64,000 bases of DNA from an uncultured beta proteobacterium. Lineage in GTDB: Bacteria > Pseudomonadota > Gammaproteobacteria > Burkholderiales > Burkholderiaceae_C. The notes below the pieces were generated by a model, which saw nothing but the letters and a program-made list of their open reading frames with translations, made no database searches and was not told the DNA's origin. Positions 1-9,516 of this stretch are shown piece after piece. The stretch covers positions 1 to 64,000 of the forward strand of contig CAIVHU010000072.1 of the NCBI GenBank assembly GCA_903905735.1, in the 5' to 3' direction. The position numbers and the translations under genes are program-made. Each line of letters opens with the position of its first letter. Position 1 is the stretch's first letter.

Positions 1-2
1 AT

Positions 3-98
3 AATCCAGGCAATCCGCGTCCGTCTGAAACCATGCCTGAAACTCCCCTAGAGAACCGGGGTACTGAGCGCCTGCACGGGGATAAGGATGGGTCATGA
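3..98 (+). CDS. Possible C-terminal end of an upstream gene (partial)
   Basis: This frame is open from the left edge of the window and stops with a TGA that overlaps the ATG of the cupredoxin gene (ATGA), a common sign of translational coupling. About 31 hydrophilic residues are visible, with no recognisable domain. If real, it is the tail of the first gene of the iron-uptake operon. The stretch is too short to exclude a chance open frame. Confidence 0.3.
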   Translation, partial: NPGNPRPSETMPETPLENRGTERLHGDKDGS

Positions 99-463
99 AA
101 GGAGTCTACACACAACTCCGGTTAAATGGAGAGCCCAGACGCTACTTATCAGTCGCTCTTCTGGCCTGGGTCGCCACAGCGGCTTTGGCTGAAGATGCTG
201 AATTTGTGCTGACCATCCAGGATCACGCATTTACCCCGAAAGAGGTAAGTCTTCCCGCAGGCCGCAAGGTCAGGCTGAAAGTGGTGAATATGGACACCAC
301 GCCAGCAGAGTTTGAAAGCAAATCGTTGGGCCGCGAAAAAGTCATTCCTGGTAAATCCACCGGCATCATCAACCTGGGATCATTGACGCCCGGCAGCTAT
401 GCATTTGTCGAGGAACACCACGAAAACGAAGCCGCCGCCCAAGGCACCATCGTCGTGAAATGA
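95..463 (+). CDS. Periplasmic cupredoxin-domain protein, iron-uptake operon
   Basis: A 122-residue protein with an N-terminal signal peptide: a basic start, a hydrophobic stretch at about residues 18-31 and an ALA|E cleavage-like site near 32. A small cupredoxin-like beta domain follows. His44 and the acidic/His-rich EEHHENE stretch near residue 107 are possible metal ligands. It lies 12 bases before an FTR1 permease. In this operon type a secreted cupredoxin is paired with the permease and is thought to bind or oxidise ferrous iron for uptake. The role is inferred from this pairing; the exact metal is not shown by the sequence. Confidence 0.75.
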   Translation: MKGVYTQLRLNGEPRRYLSVALLAWVATAALAEDAEFVLTIQDHAFTPKEVSLPAGRKVRLKVVNMDTTPAEFESKSLGREKVIPGKSTGIINLGSLTPGSYAFVEEHHENEAAAQGTIVVK

Positions 464-475
464 GCGGAGGTCGTC

Positions 476-1300
476 ATGTTTGCAGCTGCCGTGATTGTTT
501 TTCGTGAAACCCTGGAAGCTTCGCTGATCATCAGCATCATGGCCGCGGCCACGCGCGCAGTTCCGTTGCGCGGCCGATGGATGGCTGCGGGCGTGCTCGC
601 CGGTCTTACTGGCGCGGCACTGGTGGCCTCAAGCATGGAGGCGATTTCCAACCTGGCCAGCGGGATGGGTCAGGAGCTGTTTAATGCAGGTGTTCTGATA
701 CTGGCCGTGGGCATGCTGGCCTGGCACAACATCTGGATGTCAGTGCATGGTCGTGAAATGGCCGCCCACGCGGCCAGCACGGCACGCGCTATCACCGATG
801 GTTCGCGCGAGCGGTCGGTGATTTTTGTGGTGGTGGCGTTGGCAGTTTTGCGTGAAGGCTCGGAAACAGTGCTGTTTCTCTACAGTCTGGCGACCAGCGG
901 CGAAGGTGGTCTGCGCACAACGTTCATCGGTGGCTTAAGCGGGATGGCGGCGGGTGTCTTGGTGGGCGCGCTGTTGTACGCCGGGTTGTTGCGCATTCCG
1001 TTGCGCTGGTTTTTCTCGATCACGGGAGTCCTTGTGCTGCTGCTGGCGGCCAGCATGGCATCGCAGGCAGCGCGCTTTCTGATTCAGGCCGATGTGCTGC
1101 CAAGCCTGGGCGCGCCACTGTGGGACACGTCCCATGTTCTGTCGCAGTCCAAGCCGCTGGGAATCTTTCTCCACAGCCTTTTGGGCTATGACGCACAGCC
1201 AGCAGGTTTGCAAGTGCTGTTTTATGGTCTGGTGCTGGTTGCCCTTTCGTCTGCCATGGTCTGGATCGCACCGCGCTCGCTGAAAAAACACCGAGTTTGA
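476..1300 (+). CDS. FTR1-family high-affinity iron permease
   Basis: A 274-residue polytopic inner-membrane protein with about seven hydrophobic segments. It carries the two REXXE iron-binding motifs of the FTR1/EfeU family: RETLE at residues 10-14 and REGSE at 126-130. Members import iron across the cytoplasmic membrane, often with an oxidising periplasmic partner, a role the upstream cupredoxin could fill. A GGAGG Shine-Dalgarno sequence lies just before the ATG. Downstream, tsaD begins 42 bases later and is functionally unrelated. Confidence 0.88.
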   Translation: MFAAAVIVFRETLEASLIISIMAAATRAVPLRGRWMAAGVLAGLTGAALVASSMEAISNLASGMGQELFNAGVLILAVGMLAWHNIWMSVHGREMAAHAASTARAITDGSRERSVIFVVVALAVLREGSETVLFLYSLATSGEGGLRTTFIGGLSGMAAGVLVGALLYAGLLRIPLRWFFSITGVLVLLLAASMASQAARFLIQADVLPSLGAPLWDTSHVLSQSKPLGIFLHSLLGYDAQPAGLQVLFYGLVLVALSSAMVWIAPRSLKKHRV

Positions 1301-1342
1301 GGGGACGAGCTACCCCCGGCGCATCGCCTAAACTTGTTGGCT

Positions 1343-2413
1343 ATGGCGAAAAATGTTTGTGTCTTGGGAATCGAGTCCTCGTGTGATGAAACGGGCGTGG
1401 CGCTGGTGGACATGCCTGTGCAAGGCTTGCCCGTGTTGCTGGCGCACGCGCTTTACAGCCAGATCGAGATGCACCAGGCCTATGGCGGCGTGGTGCCAGA
1501 GCTCGCCAGCCGTGACCATATCCGGCGCGTCCTGCCGCTGACGCAACAGGTATTGGAAGAGGCAGGCCGCACCTTGGCCGATGTCGATGTGGTGGCTTTT
1601 ACCCGTGGCCCGGGCCTGGCCGGTGCGCTGCTGGTGGGCGCGGGCGTGGCCTGTGCCCTGGGTGCGGCTTTGGGCAAGCCGGTGCTGGGTGTGCACCATC
1701 TGGAAGGGCATTTACTGTCGCCATTTTTGAGCACTGATCCGCCGCAGTTTCCTTTTGTGGCGCTGCTGGTGTCGGGTGGTCACACGCAGCTGATGCGTGT
1801 CGATGGGGTAGGGCGCTACCAGATTCTGGGTGAAACGATTGACGACGCGGCAGGTGAGGCTTTTGACAAGTCGGCCAAGCTGCTGGGTCTGGCCTATCCA
1901 GGCGGGCAGGCGCTGTCCAAACTGGCGGAGCAGGGCAATCCCAAAGCTTTCAAGTTACCGCGCCCCTTGTTACACAGCGGCGATCTGGATTTTTCTTTTG
2001 CGGGTCTGAAAACGGCGGTGATGGTGCAGGTGGGCAAATGCGCGCAGGCACAAGGCTGCGCTGCGCAAGACCTGCCGCCAGCCACGTTGGCTGACCTGGC
2101 TGCCTCCACCCAGGCGGCGATTGTGGAAGTGCTGGTCAAAAAATCTCTCACAGCCCTGGATCAGACCGGCCTCGAGCGCCTGGTGGTGGCTGGCGGTGTG
2201 GGTGCCAACCGCGCCCTGCGCGAGCAGCTCAACGCTGAATGTGCCCGGCTGGCCACGCGGGTGCATTACCCCGAGCTGTACCTGTGCACCGACAACGGCG
2301 CGATGATCGCTATGGCCGCGGCCATGCGGCTGCAGTCCGGCCAGCAAACAGCCAACGAGAACTATGCGTTTGATGTCAAACCACGTTGGCCGCTGGATTC
2401 GATTGGTGTTTGA
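1343..2413 (+). CDS. tsaD: tRNA N6-adenosine threonylcarbamoyltransferase TsaD
   Basis: A 356-residue Kae1/TsaD-family ASKHA-fold protein. It transfers the threonylcarbamoyl group to A37 of ANN-decoding tRNAs, working with TsaB, TsaC and TsaE. The start [10 protein letters not shown] and the metal-binding HHLEGH motif (residues 118-123) are diagnostic, as are the SGGHTQ and [10 protein letters not shown] loops. The ATG at 1343 gives the usual [13 protein letters not shown] opening; an in-frame TTG nine bases upstream is a less likely start. Length and residues are normal. A hairpin repeat follows the stop codon. Confidence 0.96.
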   Translation: MAKNVCVLGIESSCDETGVALVDMPVQGLPVLLAHALYSQIEMHQAYGGVVPELASRDHIRRVLPLTQQVLEEAGRTLADVDVVAFTRGPGLAGALLVGAGVACALGAALGKPVLGVHHLEGHLLSPFLSTDPPQFPFVALLVSGGHTQLMRVDGVGRYQILGETIDDAAGEAFDKSAKLLGLAYPGGQALSKLAEQGNPKAFKLPRPLLHSGDLDFSFAGLKTAVMVQVGKCAQAQGCAAQDLPPATLADLAASTQAAIVEVLVKKSLTALDQTGLERLVVAGGVGANRALREQLNAECARLATRVHYPELYLCTDNGAMIAMAAAMRLQSGQQTANENYAFDVKPRWPLDSIGV

Positions 2414-2418
2414 TGGTT

Positions 2419-2473
2419 ATATAAGAAATCGACCTCTAGCCCTTTTAATATAAGCGCTAGCAGCTATCAAAAT
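2419..2473. repeat. Comamonad-style dispersed hairpin repeat, copy 1
   Basis: A short AT-rich intergenic element after tsaD with a stem-loop: CTAGCCCTT (2436-2444) pairs with AAGCGCTAG (2452-2460) with one mismatch and a 7-base loop. The same core (TAGCCCTT...AAG.GCT) recurs after pnp at 7352-7372. It sits between convergent tsaD and the small heat-shock gene, so it could also act as a two-way terminator. The family assignment rests on remembered comamonad genomes and on the second copy here. Confidence 0.55.
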
Positions 2474-2552
2474 TAATGAATCGCAACAGCAAAACCAATT
2501 CCGATAACGGTCGGAATCAACGCCGTCGGTATGCCCGACGGCAGCCAGTTGA

Positions 2553-2933
2553 TCAGTGAATCACCAGCTCCGTCACACGGCTCACCGGCACCACTTTGGC
2601 CAGTTTCAGGGTCAGAACGCCGTTTTCCAGCTTGGCGGCGCTTTGCCCGGCATCGATGTCCTGGGGCAGTTCGCAAGCAAACCGATAGGCGCGCGCCGCT
2701 CCCTCGACACTGGACAGGCGCACCACGTTGCCTTCGATACCCACCACCAGTTGCTCGCGGCTCACGCCGGGTACGTCAAAAGACAGGGTGAAAGACTGCT
2801 CGTCCTGCTCCACAGCGGATGGGGGCTGGCTGCGCGATGCGGCGCTGGGCTCTATGAAATTGGCTTGGGGCCGGACGGCTGCTGCGTAAATTTGACGGCG
2901 AAAGCCAGCGGGGGTGGTGGGGGTAAAGAACAT
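2553..2933 (-). CDS. Small heat-shock protein, Hsp20/alpha-crystallin family
   Basis: A 126-residue protein with a divergent N-terminal arm (about 1-45) and an alpha-crystallin domain (about 48-125). The domain includes the typical DVPGVSREQL strand-turn and the late ENGVLTLKLAK motif. Such proteins form oligomers that hold unfolding proteins in a refoldable state. The start at 2933 is chosen because AAGGAG lies 7 bases upstream. The C-terminal IXI anchor is not obvious; the chain ends in VTELVIH. The gene is divergent from the ABC binding-protein gene. Confidence 0.88.
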   Translation of the reverse strand: MFFTPTTPAGFRRQIYAAAVRPQANFIEPSAASRSQPPSAVEQDEQSFTLSFDVPGVSREQLVVGIEGNVVRLSSVEGAARAYRFACELPQDIDAGQSAAKLENGVLTLKLAKVVPVSRVTELVIH

Positions 2934-3030
2934 GGTTGAACTCCTTGTAAACTGCACGGCCCCTCACTGTGAGAGCGCCGCAAGACCCCTATCTGTGCGC
3001 GCCTCCATCACTTTCAAGAGAAATGTCCTG

Positions 3031-4308
3031 ATGTTTATTCTTTTTCGGCAGGTCTTGAAAAGCCTGGTTCTGGCGCTATGTCTGCCGGTTTTTGCTTTCG
3101 CCCAGAGCGCTCAGGCGCCCATCAAAATCGCCTTGATCGAGGGCTTGAGCGGACCCTTTGCCAACACCGGCGAGGCGGTGTACCGCAACCTGCTGTGGGC
3201 GGTGGAGCGGGTCAACGCCGCGGGCGGGGTCAAGTTGTCCGGCAAGTCATCGCCCGGCAGCATGTTGCAACTCGAACGTTTTGACAGCAAGGGTCAGACC
3301 GAAGAGGCGCTCACCGCCCTCAAAGCCGCCATTGACCAGGGCGCGCGGGTGATCACGCAGGGCAATTCATCCGCTGTTGCGGCGGCGCTGATCGATGCCA
3401 TCAACAAACACAATGAACGCGAACCGGCCAAGCGGGTGATCTTTTTGAATTACGCGGCGGTGGATCCGAGTCTGACCAACGAGAAATGCAGCTTCTGGCA
3501 TTTCCGCTTTGATGCCCACGCCGACATGCGCATGAGTGCGCTGATGTCGGTGATCAAGGACGACACCGCGCTCAAGAGCGTCTACCTCATCGGCCAGGAT
3601 TACAGTTTTGGCCAGGCGGTGGCACGCGAGGCACGGCGCCAGTTGGCGCAACTGCGCCCGGATGTGCGCATCGTGGGCGATGAGTTGCATGCCATCGGGC
3701 GTGTCAAGGACTTCACGCCCTATGTCACCAAAATCAAGGCCAGCGGGGCGCAGGCGGTCATCACCGGCAATTGGGGCAACGATCTGACACTGTTGGTCAA
3801 AGCCGCCAAAGACATTGGTTACGAGGGCAAGTTCTACACTTTCTATGGCAACGCATTGGGGGCTCCAGCCGCCATCGGCGAGGCCGGTGTGGGCAAAGTG
3901 CTGGCTGTGGCCGACTGGCTGCCCAACGTGGCCACACCGCAGAACGAAGCTTTTTACCAGGCGTTTCTCCAGCGCTTTCCCAAGCCTGAAGACGACTATG
4001 TGCACATGCGCATGCAACTCATGGTGCAGGCGCTGGTGCAGGCCATGGAAGCCGCCGGTACTACAGATTCTTCAGCTGTAGCCGCAAAGCTGGAAAGGGC
4101 TGGAGTCTCCTTTTATGGTCAGAGCGGGACGATGCGCGCCACCGACCACCAATTTCAGCAATCGCTGGTGGTGGGGGTGATGGAGCGCCAGGGCAGCCCC
4201 GGCGTGAAGTTTGATGTGGAAGGCTCGGGCTATGGTTTTCGGGTCATCAAGACCCTGAGCGCGCCAGAAGCCGAGCAGCCCACCACCTGCCGCATGCAGC
4301 GGCCCTGA
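3031..4308 (+). CDS. Periplasmic amino-acid-type ABC transporter binding protein (LivK-like)
   Basis: A 425-residue type I periplasmic binding protein. Residues about 1-25 form a signal peptide ending AFAQ. The mature start IKIALIEGLSGPFANTGE is typical of branched-chain amino-acid binding proteins. The family binds leucine/isoleucine/valine, amides or aromatic acids and delivers them to an ABC permease. No permease or ATPase genes are adjacent, so the ligand cannot be guessed. The start at 3031 places the signal peptide correctly; the open frame extends further upstream into the heat-shock promoter region. Confidence 0.85.
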   Translation: MFILFRQVLKSLVLALCLPVFAFAQSAQAPIKIALIEGLSGPFANTGEAVYRNLLWAVERVNAAGGVKLSGKSSPGSMLQLERFDSKGQTEEALTALKAAIDQGARVITQGNSSAVAAALIDAINKHNEREPAKRVIFLNYAAVDPSLTNEKCSFWHFRFDAHADMRMSALMSVIKDDTALKSVYLIGQDYSFGQAVAREARRQLAQLRPDVRIVGDELHAIGRVKDFTPYVTKIKASGAQAVITGNWGNDLTLLVKAAKDIGYEGKFYTFYGNALGAPAAIGEAGVGKVLAVADWLPNVATPQNEAFYQAFLQRFPKPEDDYVHMRMQLMVQALVQAMEAAGTTDSSAVAAKLERAGVSFYGQSGTMRATDHQFQQSLVVGVMERQGSPGVKFDVEGSGYGFRVIKTLSAPEAEQPTTCRMQRP

Positions 4309-4725
4309 GCCGTTTGGGCTGACATGCTGTCTAACCCCGCCCGACGGCTGCTCGGGAAGAGGGCTTTTAACGGGTGTGATTCCAGCCGATGGGTCGCTTC
4401 AAGGGCAGAGGTGTGGGGCTATTGGTTTCACGCCTGCGCTGGCCCAATCAGCCGGGCGATTCGCTTTGCTGCGTGTCCCCCGCCCGCTGCGCGGGTTCCT
4501 CCTTTACCTCCGAAAAGCCCATCACCCAGTCGCCGTGCCGGGTTAAACGTGAAGCGTAGGGGTGTTGGCGAGTCACCCAAACCGTTTGAATCGACTTTGA
4601 AATGGCGACATCCCGCCTTCCAAACGACCCGGGTTATACTCGAAGGCTCTGCAGTTGTTGCGGAGTCCGCACGTCAGGGGCAGTTCCAGCGCCTGACGCA
4701 AGTTGTATTTTTTACAGGAAACATC
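4309..4725. other. 417-base non-coding stretch upstream of rpsO
   Basis: No supportable gene is seen. The left two thirds are GC-rich and include a CCCGC/GCGGG hairpin near 4488-4499; they may be a decayed repeat or gene relic. The right end looks like the rpsO promoter and leader, with a TATACT -10-like hexamer at 4635-4640 but no clear -35. Two stem-loops follow at 4659-4671 and 4672-4698. Confidence 0.5.
4659..4698 (+). promoter_or_regulatory. rpsO leader stem-loops
   Basis: Two adjacent hairpins lie in the presumed rpsO 5' leader: GCGG/CCGC with an AGT loop (about 4660-4670), and CGTCAGG (4672-4678) pairing with CCTGACG (4692-4698). In E. coli S15 binds its own leader as an autoregulator. 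A similar role is inferred here from position and folding only. Confidence 0.4.
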
Positions 4726-4992
4726 ATGATCGCATCCAGCATCAAAGCCGCTGTCGTCAAAGACAACGCACGCCAAGTCGGTGACACCGGTAGCCCTGAA
4801 GTGCAGGTCGCCCTGCTCACAGCCCGTATCAACGAGCTGACTCCCCACTTCAAAACCCACGCCAAAGACCACCACGGCCGTCGCGGTCTGCTGCGCATGG
4901 TGAGCCGCCGCCGCAAGCTGCTCGACTACCTCAAGAGCAAGGATGCCGACCGTTATGTGGCCCTGATTGCCAAACTGGGTCTGCGCAAATAA
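4726..4992 (+). CDS. rpsO: 30S ribosomal protein S15
   Basis: An 88-residue protein of normal length for bacterial S15, which binds the central domain of 16S rRNA early in assembly of the small subunit. The [14 protein letters not shown] segment and the central [12 protein letters not shown](R)MVSRRR motif are diagnostic. The start at 4726 has AGGAA seven bases upstream. It is followed by a strong terminator and then pnp, the classical rpsO-pnp order. Confidence 0.97.
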   Translation: MIASSIKAAVVKDNARQVGDTGSPEVQVALLTARINELTPHFKTHAKDHHGRRGLLRMVSRRRKLLDYLKSKDADRYVALIAKLGLRK

Positions 4993-5012
4993 ACGCTTGA
5001 CAAGAATGACAG

Positions 5013-5047
5013 ACGCCTGAGTTAGGTTACTAGCTCAGGCGTTTTTT
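5013..5047 (+). terminator. Rho-independent terminator after rpsO
   Basis: ACGCCTGAG (5013-5021) and CTCAGGCGT (5034-5042) form a perfect 9-bp stem with a 12-base loop, followed by a run of six T residues. It lies 20 bases past the rpsO stop codon, so rpsO is probably largely transcribed on its own, with pnp fed by readthrough or its own promoter. Confidence 0.88.
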
Positions 5048-5082
5048 ACTTCGGAGACGGCAAAAACGGAGCGAAGCTGTGT

Positions 5083-5129
5083 CATTCCAAAGCATTGTGA
5101 GCATGCCAAGCTCGCATCACTCTGGAATG
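5083..5129 (+). promoter_or_regulatory. pnp leader stem-loop
   Basis: CATTCCA (5083-5089) pairs with TGGAATG (5123-5129), and inside it TGTGAGC pairs with GCTCGCA with one G-U pair. The result is a long interrupted hairpin about 74 bases before the pnp start. In enterobacteria a pnp leader hairpin is cut by RNase III and then mediates autoregulation by PNPase. The same logic is plausible here but inferred. Confidence 0.55.
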
Positions 5130-5202
5130 GCATCGTGTTCTGTGTTGCAGCTCCGGGCTTCGGCGGGTGGCCTGCACCCCCCAATTCTCAGGAGATAGAA
5201 AA

Positions 5203-7326
5203 ATGACGATGTTCAAAAAAGTTAGCAAGACCTTCCAATGGGGCCAAAACACAGTCACCATGGAAACCGGCGAGATCGCCCGCCAAGCCAGCGGTGCAGT
5301 CATGCTCGACATGGATGGCACCGTGGTGCTGGCCACCGTGGTGGCCAAGTCCGAAGGCAAAGCCGGTCAGGACTTCTTCCCGCTGACCGTGGATTACCTT
5401 GAAAAGTCTTATGCCGCAGGCAAGATTCCCGGCAGCTTTTTCAAGCGTGAAGGTCGCCCCAGCGAGTTTGAAACTCTGACCAGCCGCCTGATCGACCGCC
5501 CGATCCGCCCGTTGTTCCCCGAAGGCTTCTTCAATGAAGTCCATGTGGTGGTACACACTTTGTCGCTCAACCCAGAAGTGGATGCTGACATTGCGGCCAT
5601 GATTGCGGTCAGTGCAGCTCTGTCGATCAGCGGCGTGCCGTTCAGTGGCCCGATTGGCGCTGCCCGCGTCGGTTATGTCAATGGTGAATACGTGCTCAAC
5701 CCCGGTCAGACCGCCCGCAAGAACTCGGCCATGGAACTCGTAGTGGCAGGTACCGAATCCGCCGTGCTGATGGTGGAATCGGAAGCGCAGCAACTGTCTG
5801 AAGAAATCATGCTCGGTGCCGTGGTGTTTGGCCACACCCAAGGCGCGATCGCCATCAACGCCATCCATGAACTTGTGCGCGATGCCGGCAAGCCGGTGTG
5901 GGACTGGCAAGCCCCTGCCAAGGACGAAGCGCTGATCGCCAAGATTGACAGCCTGGCCAAGGACAAGCTGGTCGCTGCCTACCAGATCCGCAACAAACAA
6001 GCCCGTACCCAAGCCTGCCGCAGCGCCTACGCTGAAGTCATGGCCGCCCTAAAGGCTGAAGGCGTGGCGTTTGATTCGGTCGCCATCGAAGGCCTGCTGT
6101 TTGAAATCGAAGCGAAGATCGTTCGCGGCCAGATTCTGGCGGGTGAGCCCCGTATTGACGGCCGCGACACACGCACTGTACGTGCCATTGAAATCCGCAA
6201 CGGCGTGCTGCCCCGTACCCACGGCTCGGCACTCTTCACCCGCGGTGAAACCCAGGCGCTGGTGGTGACCACGCTGGGTACCGAGCGCGATGCTCAGCGC
6301 ATTGACGCCTTGAGCGGCGACTACGAAGACCGCTTCATGCTGCACTACAACATGCCTCCCTTTGCCACTGGCGAAACCGGCCGCGTGGGTACGCCCAAGC
6401 GCCGGGAAATCGGCCACGGCCGTCTGGCCAAGCGCGCATTGGTGGCGGTGCTGCCAACAAAAGAAGACTTCCCCTACACCATGCGTGTGGTGTCTGAAGT
6501 GACCGAATCCAACGGCTCTTCTTCGATGGCATCGGTGTGCGGCGGCTGCCTGAGCCTGATGGACGCTGGCGTGCCTTTGAAAGCCCACGTGGCTGGTATT
6601 GCCATGGGCCTAATCAAGGACGACAACCGTTTTGCCGTGCTGACCGACATTCTGGGTGACGAAGATCACCTGGGTGACATGGATTTCAAGGTCGCCGGTA
6701 CCACCAACGGCATCACCGCCCTGCAGATGGACATCAAGATCCAGGGCATCACCAAGGAAATCATGCAAGTGGCGCTGGCACAAGCCAAGGAAGCCCGCAT
6801 GCACATCCTGGGCAAGATGACCGAAGCCATGGCTGAAGCCAAGACTGAAGTCTCCAACTTCGCGCCGCGTCTGTTCACCATGAAGATCAACCCCGAGAAG
6901 ATCCGTGACGTGATTGGAAAGGGCGGTTCTGTGATTCGCGCGCTGACCGAAGAAACCGGTACGCAGATCAACATCGACGAAGATGGCACGATCACCATCG
7001 CGTCGGCTGACCCGGCCAAGGCCGAAGAAGCCAAGCGCCGCATCGAGCAGATCACCGCTGAAGTCGAAATCGGCAAGATCTACGAAGGTCCGGTCGTGAA
7101 GATTCTGGACTTCGGTGCGCTGATTAACCTGCTGCCCGGCAAGGACGGCCTGCTGCACATCAGCCAGATCGCTCACGAGCGCGTCGAAAAGGTCACCGAC
7201 TACCTGTCGGAAGGCCAGATCGTCAAGGTCAAGGTCATGGAAACTGACGAAAAAGGCCGTATCAAGCTGTCGATGAAAGCCTTGTTGGACCGTCCTGCGC
7301 AAGTTGCCCAGGACAACCGGGCTTGA
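5203..7326 (+). CDS. pnp: Polyribonucleotide nucleotidyltransferase (PNPase)
   Basis: A 707-residue protein of the expected length. It degrades RNA 3' to 5' by phosphorolysis and can add tails in reverse. The order is two RNase PH-like domains (about 15-215 and 315-540), a KH domain (about 555-610, [14 protein letters not shown]) and an S1 domain (about 620-690, ending [12 protein letters not shown]). The FxR ring motifs ([10 protein letters not shown]) are present. The start at 5203 follows AGGAGA. It sits downstream of rpsO as in most proteobacteria. Confidence 0.97.
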   Translation: MTMFKKVSKTFQWGQNTVTMETGEIARQASGAVMLDMDGTVVLATVVAKSEGKAGQDFFPLTVDYLEKSYAAGKIPGSFFKREGRPSEFETLTSRLIDRPIRPLFPEGFFNEVHVVVHTLSLNPEVDADIAAMIAVSAALSISGVPFSGPIGAARVGYVNGEYVLNPGQTARKNSAMELVVAGTESAVLMVESEAQQLSEEIMLGAVVFGHTQGAIAINAIHELVRDAGKPVWDWQAPAKDEALIAKIDSLAKDKLVAAYQIRNKQARTQACRSAYAEVMAALKAEGVAFDSVAIEGLLFEIEAKIVRGQILAGEPRIDGRDTRTVRAIEIRNGVLPRTHGSALFTRGETQALVVTTLGTERDAQRIDALSGDYEDRFMLHYNMPPFATGETGRVGTPKRREIGHGRLAKRALVAVLPTKEDFPYTMRVVSEVTESNGSSSMASVCGGCLSLMDAGVPLKAHVAGIAMGLIKDDNRFAVLTDILGDEDHLGDMDFKVAGTTNGITALQMDIKIQGITKEIMQVALAQAKEARMHILGKMTEAMAEAKTEVSNFAPRLFTMKINPEKIRDVIGKGGSVIRALTEETGTQINIDEDGTITIASADPAKAEEAKRRIEQITAEVEIGKIYEGPVVKILDFGALINLLPGKDGLLHISQIAHERVEKVTDYLSEGQIVKVKVMETDEKGRIKLSMKALLDRPAQVAQDNRA

Positions 7327-7329
7327 TGA

Positions 7330-7380
7330 CGCTATTTATAGAATAGCTGTTAGCCCTTTTGCATTAAGGGCTGGAGGCCA
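7330..7380. repeat. Comamonad-style dispersed hairpin repeat, copy 2
   Basis: Tandem stem-loops between pnp and the next gene: GCTATT (7331-7336) with AATAGC (7342-7347), then AGCCCTT (7352-7358) with AAGGGCT (7366-7372). The second stem shares its core with the repeat after tsaD. There is no T-run, so it is not a standard terminator on the plus strand, though it could stabilise the pnp 3' end. Confidence 0.5.
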
Positions 7381-7388
7381 TAAGGACC

Positions 7389-8384
7389 ATGAAATTCATT
7401 GACATCACAGGGCACGGCGGGCCAGACGTTTTGCACATGGCAGAGCGCGCGGTACCCGTGGCGGGTGCGGACGAGGTGTTGATTCGCGTTCATGCCAGTG
7501 GTGTCAATCGTCCCGATGTGTTGCAGCGCCTGGGGAATTACCCGGTACCTGCAGGTGCTTCAGATATTTTGGGTCTGGAAGTGGCTGGCACGGTGGCACA
7601 AGGCGACGCGGCTGAATTGGCTGCCGCGGGCTTCAAGCTGGGTGACCGGGTGTGCGCGCTGATTGCTGGTGGCGGTTACGCCGAGTATTGCGTGGCGCCT
7701 TTGCCCCAGTGTTTGCCGGTTCCAGCAGGACTGAGTGATGTCGAGGCGGCCAGTCTGCCCGAGACGTTTTTCACCGTCTGGAGCAACATGATGGACCGCG
7801 CCCGCCTGCAGCCGGGTGAAACCGTGCTGATACAAGGCGGCTCCAGTGGCATCGGCGTGACGGCCATTCAGATGGCCAAATTCATGGGTGCGCGCGTGTT
7901 TGTCACGGCGGGCAGCGACGACAAGTGTGCGGCCTGCGTAGCCCTCGGGGCCGATGCCGCCATCAACTACAAAACTCAGGACTTTCAAACTGAAGTCTTG
8001 CGCCTGACCGACGGTCAGGGTGTCGATGTGATTCTGGACATGGTGGCGGGCAGCTATGTGGCCAAAGAGGTTCAATGCCTGAAGGAAGACGGGCGGCTAG
8101 CTATCATTTCGATACTCGGTGGTGTCAAGAGTGAGTTCAATGCCGGGCTGGTGTTGCGCAGGCGCCTGACCATCACCGGTTCGACACTGCGACCACGCCC
8201 GGTAGCCTTCAAGGGGGCGATTGCCCAGGCTTGCCTGAAAGAGGTCTGGCCAGCGCTGGCATCGGGCAAGATCAAGCCGGTGATCTACCAAACTTTTAAG
8301 GTCGCCGACGTGGCGCAGGCGCATGGCTTGATGGAGTCGAGCCAGCATGTTGGCAAAATTGTTTTGACCTGGGATGAAACATGA
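7389..8384 (+). CDS. NAD(P)H quinone oxidoreductase, zinc-free MDR family
   Basis: A 331-residue medium-chain reductase of the PIG3/QOR type. Residues about 1-120 form the GroES-like catalytic domain ([17 protein letters not shown]). The Rossmann domain holds the dinucleotide loop [15 protein letters not shown] near 145-160. No zinc-ligand cysteine set is visible. Members reduce quinones or enones with NADPH as detoxifying enzymes. The stop codon overlaps the tpiA start (ATGA), so the two are co-translated, although their reactions are unrelated. Confidence 0.85.
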   Translation: MKFIDITGHGGPDVLHMAERAVPVAGADEVLIRVHASGVNRPDVLQRLGNYPVPAGASDILGLEVAGTVAQGDAAELAAAGFKLGDRVCALIAGGGYAEYCVAPLPQCLPVPAGLSDVEAASLPETFFTVWSNMMDRARLQPGETVLIQGGSSGIGVTAIQMAKFMGARVFVTAGSDDKCAACVALGADAAINYKTQDFQTEVLRLTDGQGVDVILDMVAGSYVAKEVQCLKEDGRLAIISILGGVKSEFNAGLVLRRRLTITGSTLRPRPVAFKGAIAQACLKEVWPALASGKIKPVIYQTFKVADVAQAHGLMESSQHVGKIVLTWDET

Positions 8385-9124
8385 TGAAAAAACTGATTGC
8401 GGGTAACTGGAAGATGAATGGCAGCCTGGCTGCCAATGACAAACTTCTTAAAGACATCCTCGCCGGATTGAGTCAGGCATCCTGCCAGGTCGCCGTGGGT
8501 GTGCCTGCGGTTTACCTGGCACAGTGCCAGGCGCTGTTGGCCAGTACCGAGATTGACCTGGCCTCGCAAGATATCTCTGCCCATGAAGGCGGGGCCTATA
8601 CCGGCGAAATTTCGGGAGCCATGCTCAAGGAATTTGGCGTGCGTTTTGCCATCGTCGGTCACTCCGAGCGTCGGCAATACCATGGTGAAACCGATGAGGT
8701 TGTGGCTGTCAAGGCGCAACGCGCGCTGGGCTGCGGCATCACGCCTATCGTGTGTGTTGGTGAGACGCTGACCGAGCGCGAAGCCGGTCAAACCGGTGAG
8801 GTCGTCAAACGCCAGTTGGCTGCCGTGATTCACACCAATGGCCATTGCATCAGTGAGGTGGTGGTGGCCTATGAACCCGTCTGGGCCATCGGCACGGGCA
8901 AGACGGCCACGCCCGAGATGGCACAACAAGTGCATGCCGTGTTGCGCGCCCAGTTGAAAGCGGCTTCCGAACATGCTGACCGTATCAAACTGCTTTATGG
9001 CGGCAGCATGAATGCTGCCAACGCAGCGTCGCTGCTGGCACAACCTGATATTGATGGTGGGTTGATCGGTGGTGCCGCACTCAAGGCCCAAGATTTTTTA
9101 ACGATTATTGCTGCAGCCGCTTGA
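8381..9124 (+). CDS. tpiA: Triosephosphate isomerase
   Basis: A 247-residue TIM barrel that interconverts dihydroxyacetone phosphate and glyceraldehyde 3-phosphate. The catalytic residues are visible: Lys11 in GNWKMNG, His94 in VGHSERR, and Glu165 in [11 protein letters not shown]. The phosphate-binding LYGGSM loop lies near the C-terminus. Two ATGs are adjacent at the start; the first overlaps the stop of the preceding reductase. tpiA-secG-tRNA-Leu-nuo is a conserved betaproteobacterial order. Confidence 0.97.
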   Translation: MMKKLIAGNWKMNGSLAANDKLLKDILAGLSQASCQVAVGVPAVYLAQCQALLASTEIDLASQDISAHEGGAYTGEISGAMLKEFGVRFAIVGHSERRQYHGETDEVVAVKAQRALGCGITPIVCVGETLTEREAGQTGEVVKRQLAAVIHTNGHCISEVVVAYEPVWAIGTGKTATPEMAQQVHAVLRAQLKAASEHADRIKLLYGGSMNAANAASLLAQPDIDGGLIGGAALKAQDFLTIIAAAA

Positions 9125-9162
9125 TAAGCAGGCGCCTGTAGCTATTGACTAAGGAGCAAAAT

Positions 9163-9516
9163 ATGAATGTGATGTTGACGGTATTGCTGGCGGTGCAGAT
9201 GCTCTCTGCCGTGGTCATGGTGGGTTTGATTCTGGTGCAGCATGGCAAAGGCGCAGACATGGGCGCTGCTTTTGGCAGTGGTGGCTCGGGTAGCCTTTTT
9301 GGGGCCAGTGGCAGTGCGAATTTTCTGTCGCGCACCACGGCGGTTTTGGCGACCATCTTTTTTGCCAGCACCCTGGCGCTGGCTTATTTTGGTACGGCAC
9401 GCACGGCTCCCAGCACCGGCAGCGTTCTGGAAAATGCGGCATTGGTTGCTCCTGCGCCAACCGCTGTTGCTCCCTCTGTGCCTGCCTCTGGTGCAGCGCA
9501 AATTCCCGCCAAATAA
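9163..9516 (+). CDS. secG: Preprotein translocase subunit SecG
   Basis: A 117-residue inner-membrane protein with two transmembrane helices (about 3-24 and 55-77). They flank the conserved cytoplasmic loop [18 protein letters not shown]. SecG is the accessory subunit of SecYEG and aids SecA-driven export. The tail after residue 80 is Ala/Pro-rich and variable, as is common in the family. The ATG at 9163 has AAGGAG upstream; an upstream in-frame TTG is rejected. Confidence 0.94.
   Translation: MNVMLTVLLAVQMLSAVVMVGLILVQHGKGADMGAAFGSGGSGSLFGASGSANFLSRTTAVLATIFFASTLALAYFGTARTAPSTGSVLENAALVAPAPTAVAPSVPASGAAQIPAK

Noticed and set aside
3005-3020. CTTGAAA on the minus strand as a heat-shock sigma32 -35 for the small heat-shock gene
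   Set aside because: No acceptable CCCCAT-type -10 is found at the right spacing.
3367-4017. Long minus-strand open frame opposite the binding-protein gene
   Set aside because: It mirrors the codon structure of the plus-strand gene, is His/Ala/Arg-rich in the way antisense frames of GC-rich genes are, and has no domain.
4324-4725. Long in-frame N-terminal extension of rpsO
   Set aside because: S15 is about 88-89 residues in bacteria and the ribosome-binding site supports the start at 4726; the upstream frame is compositionally odd and carries no domain.
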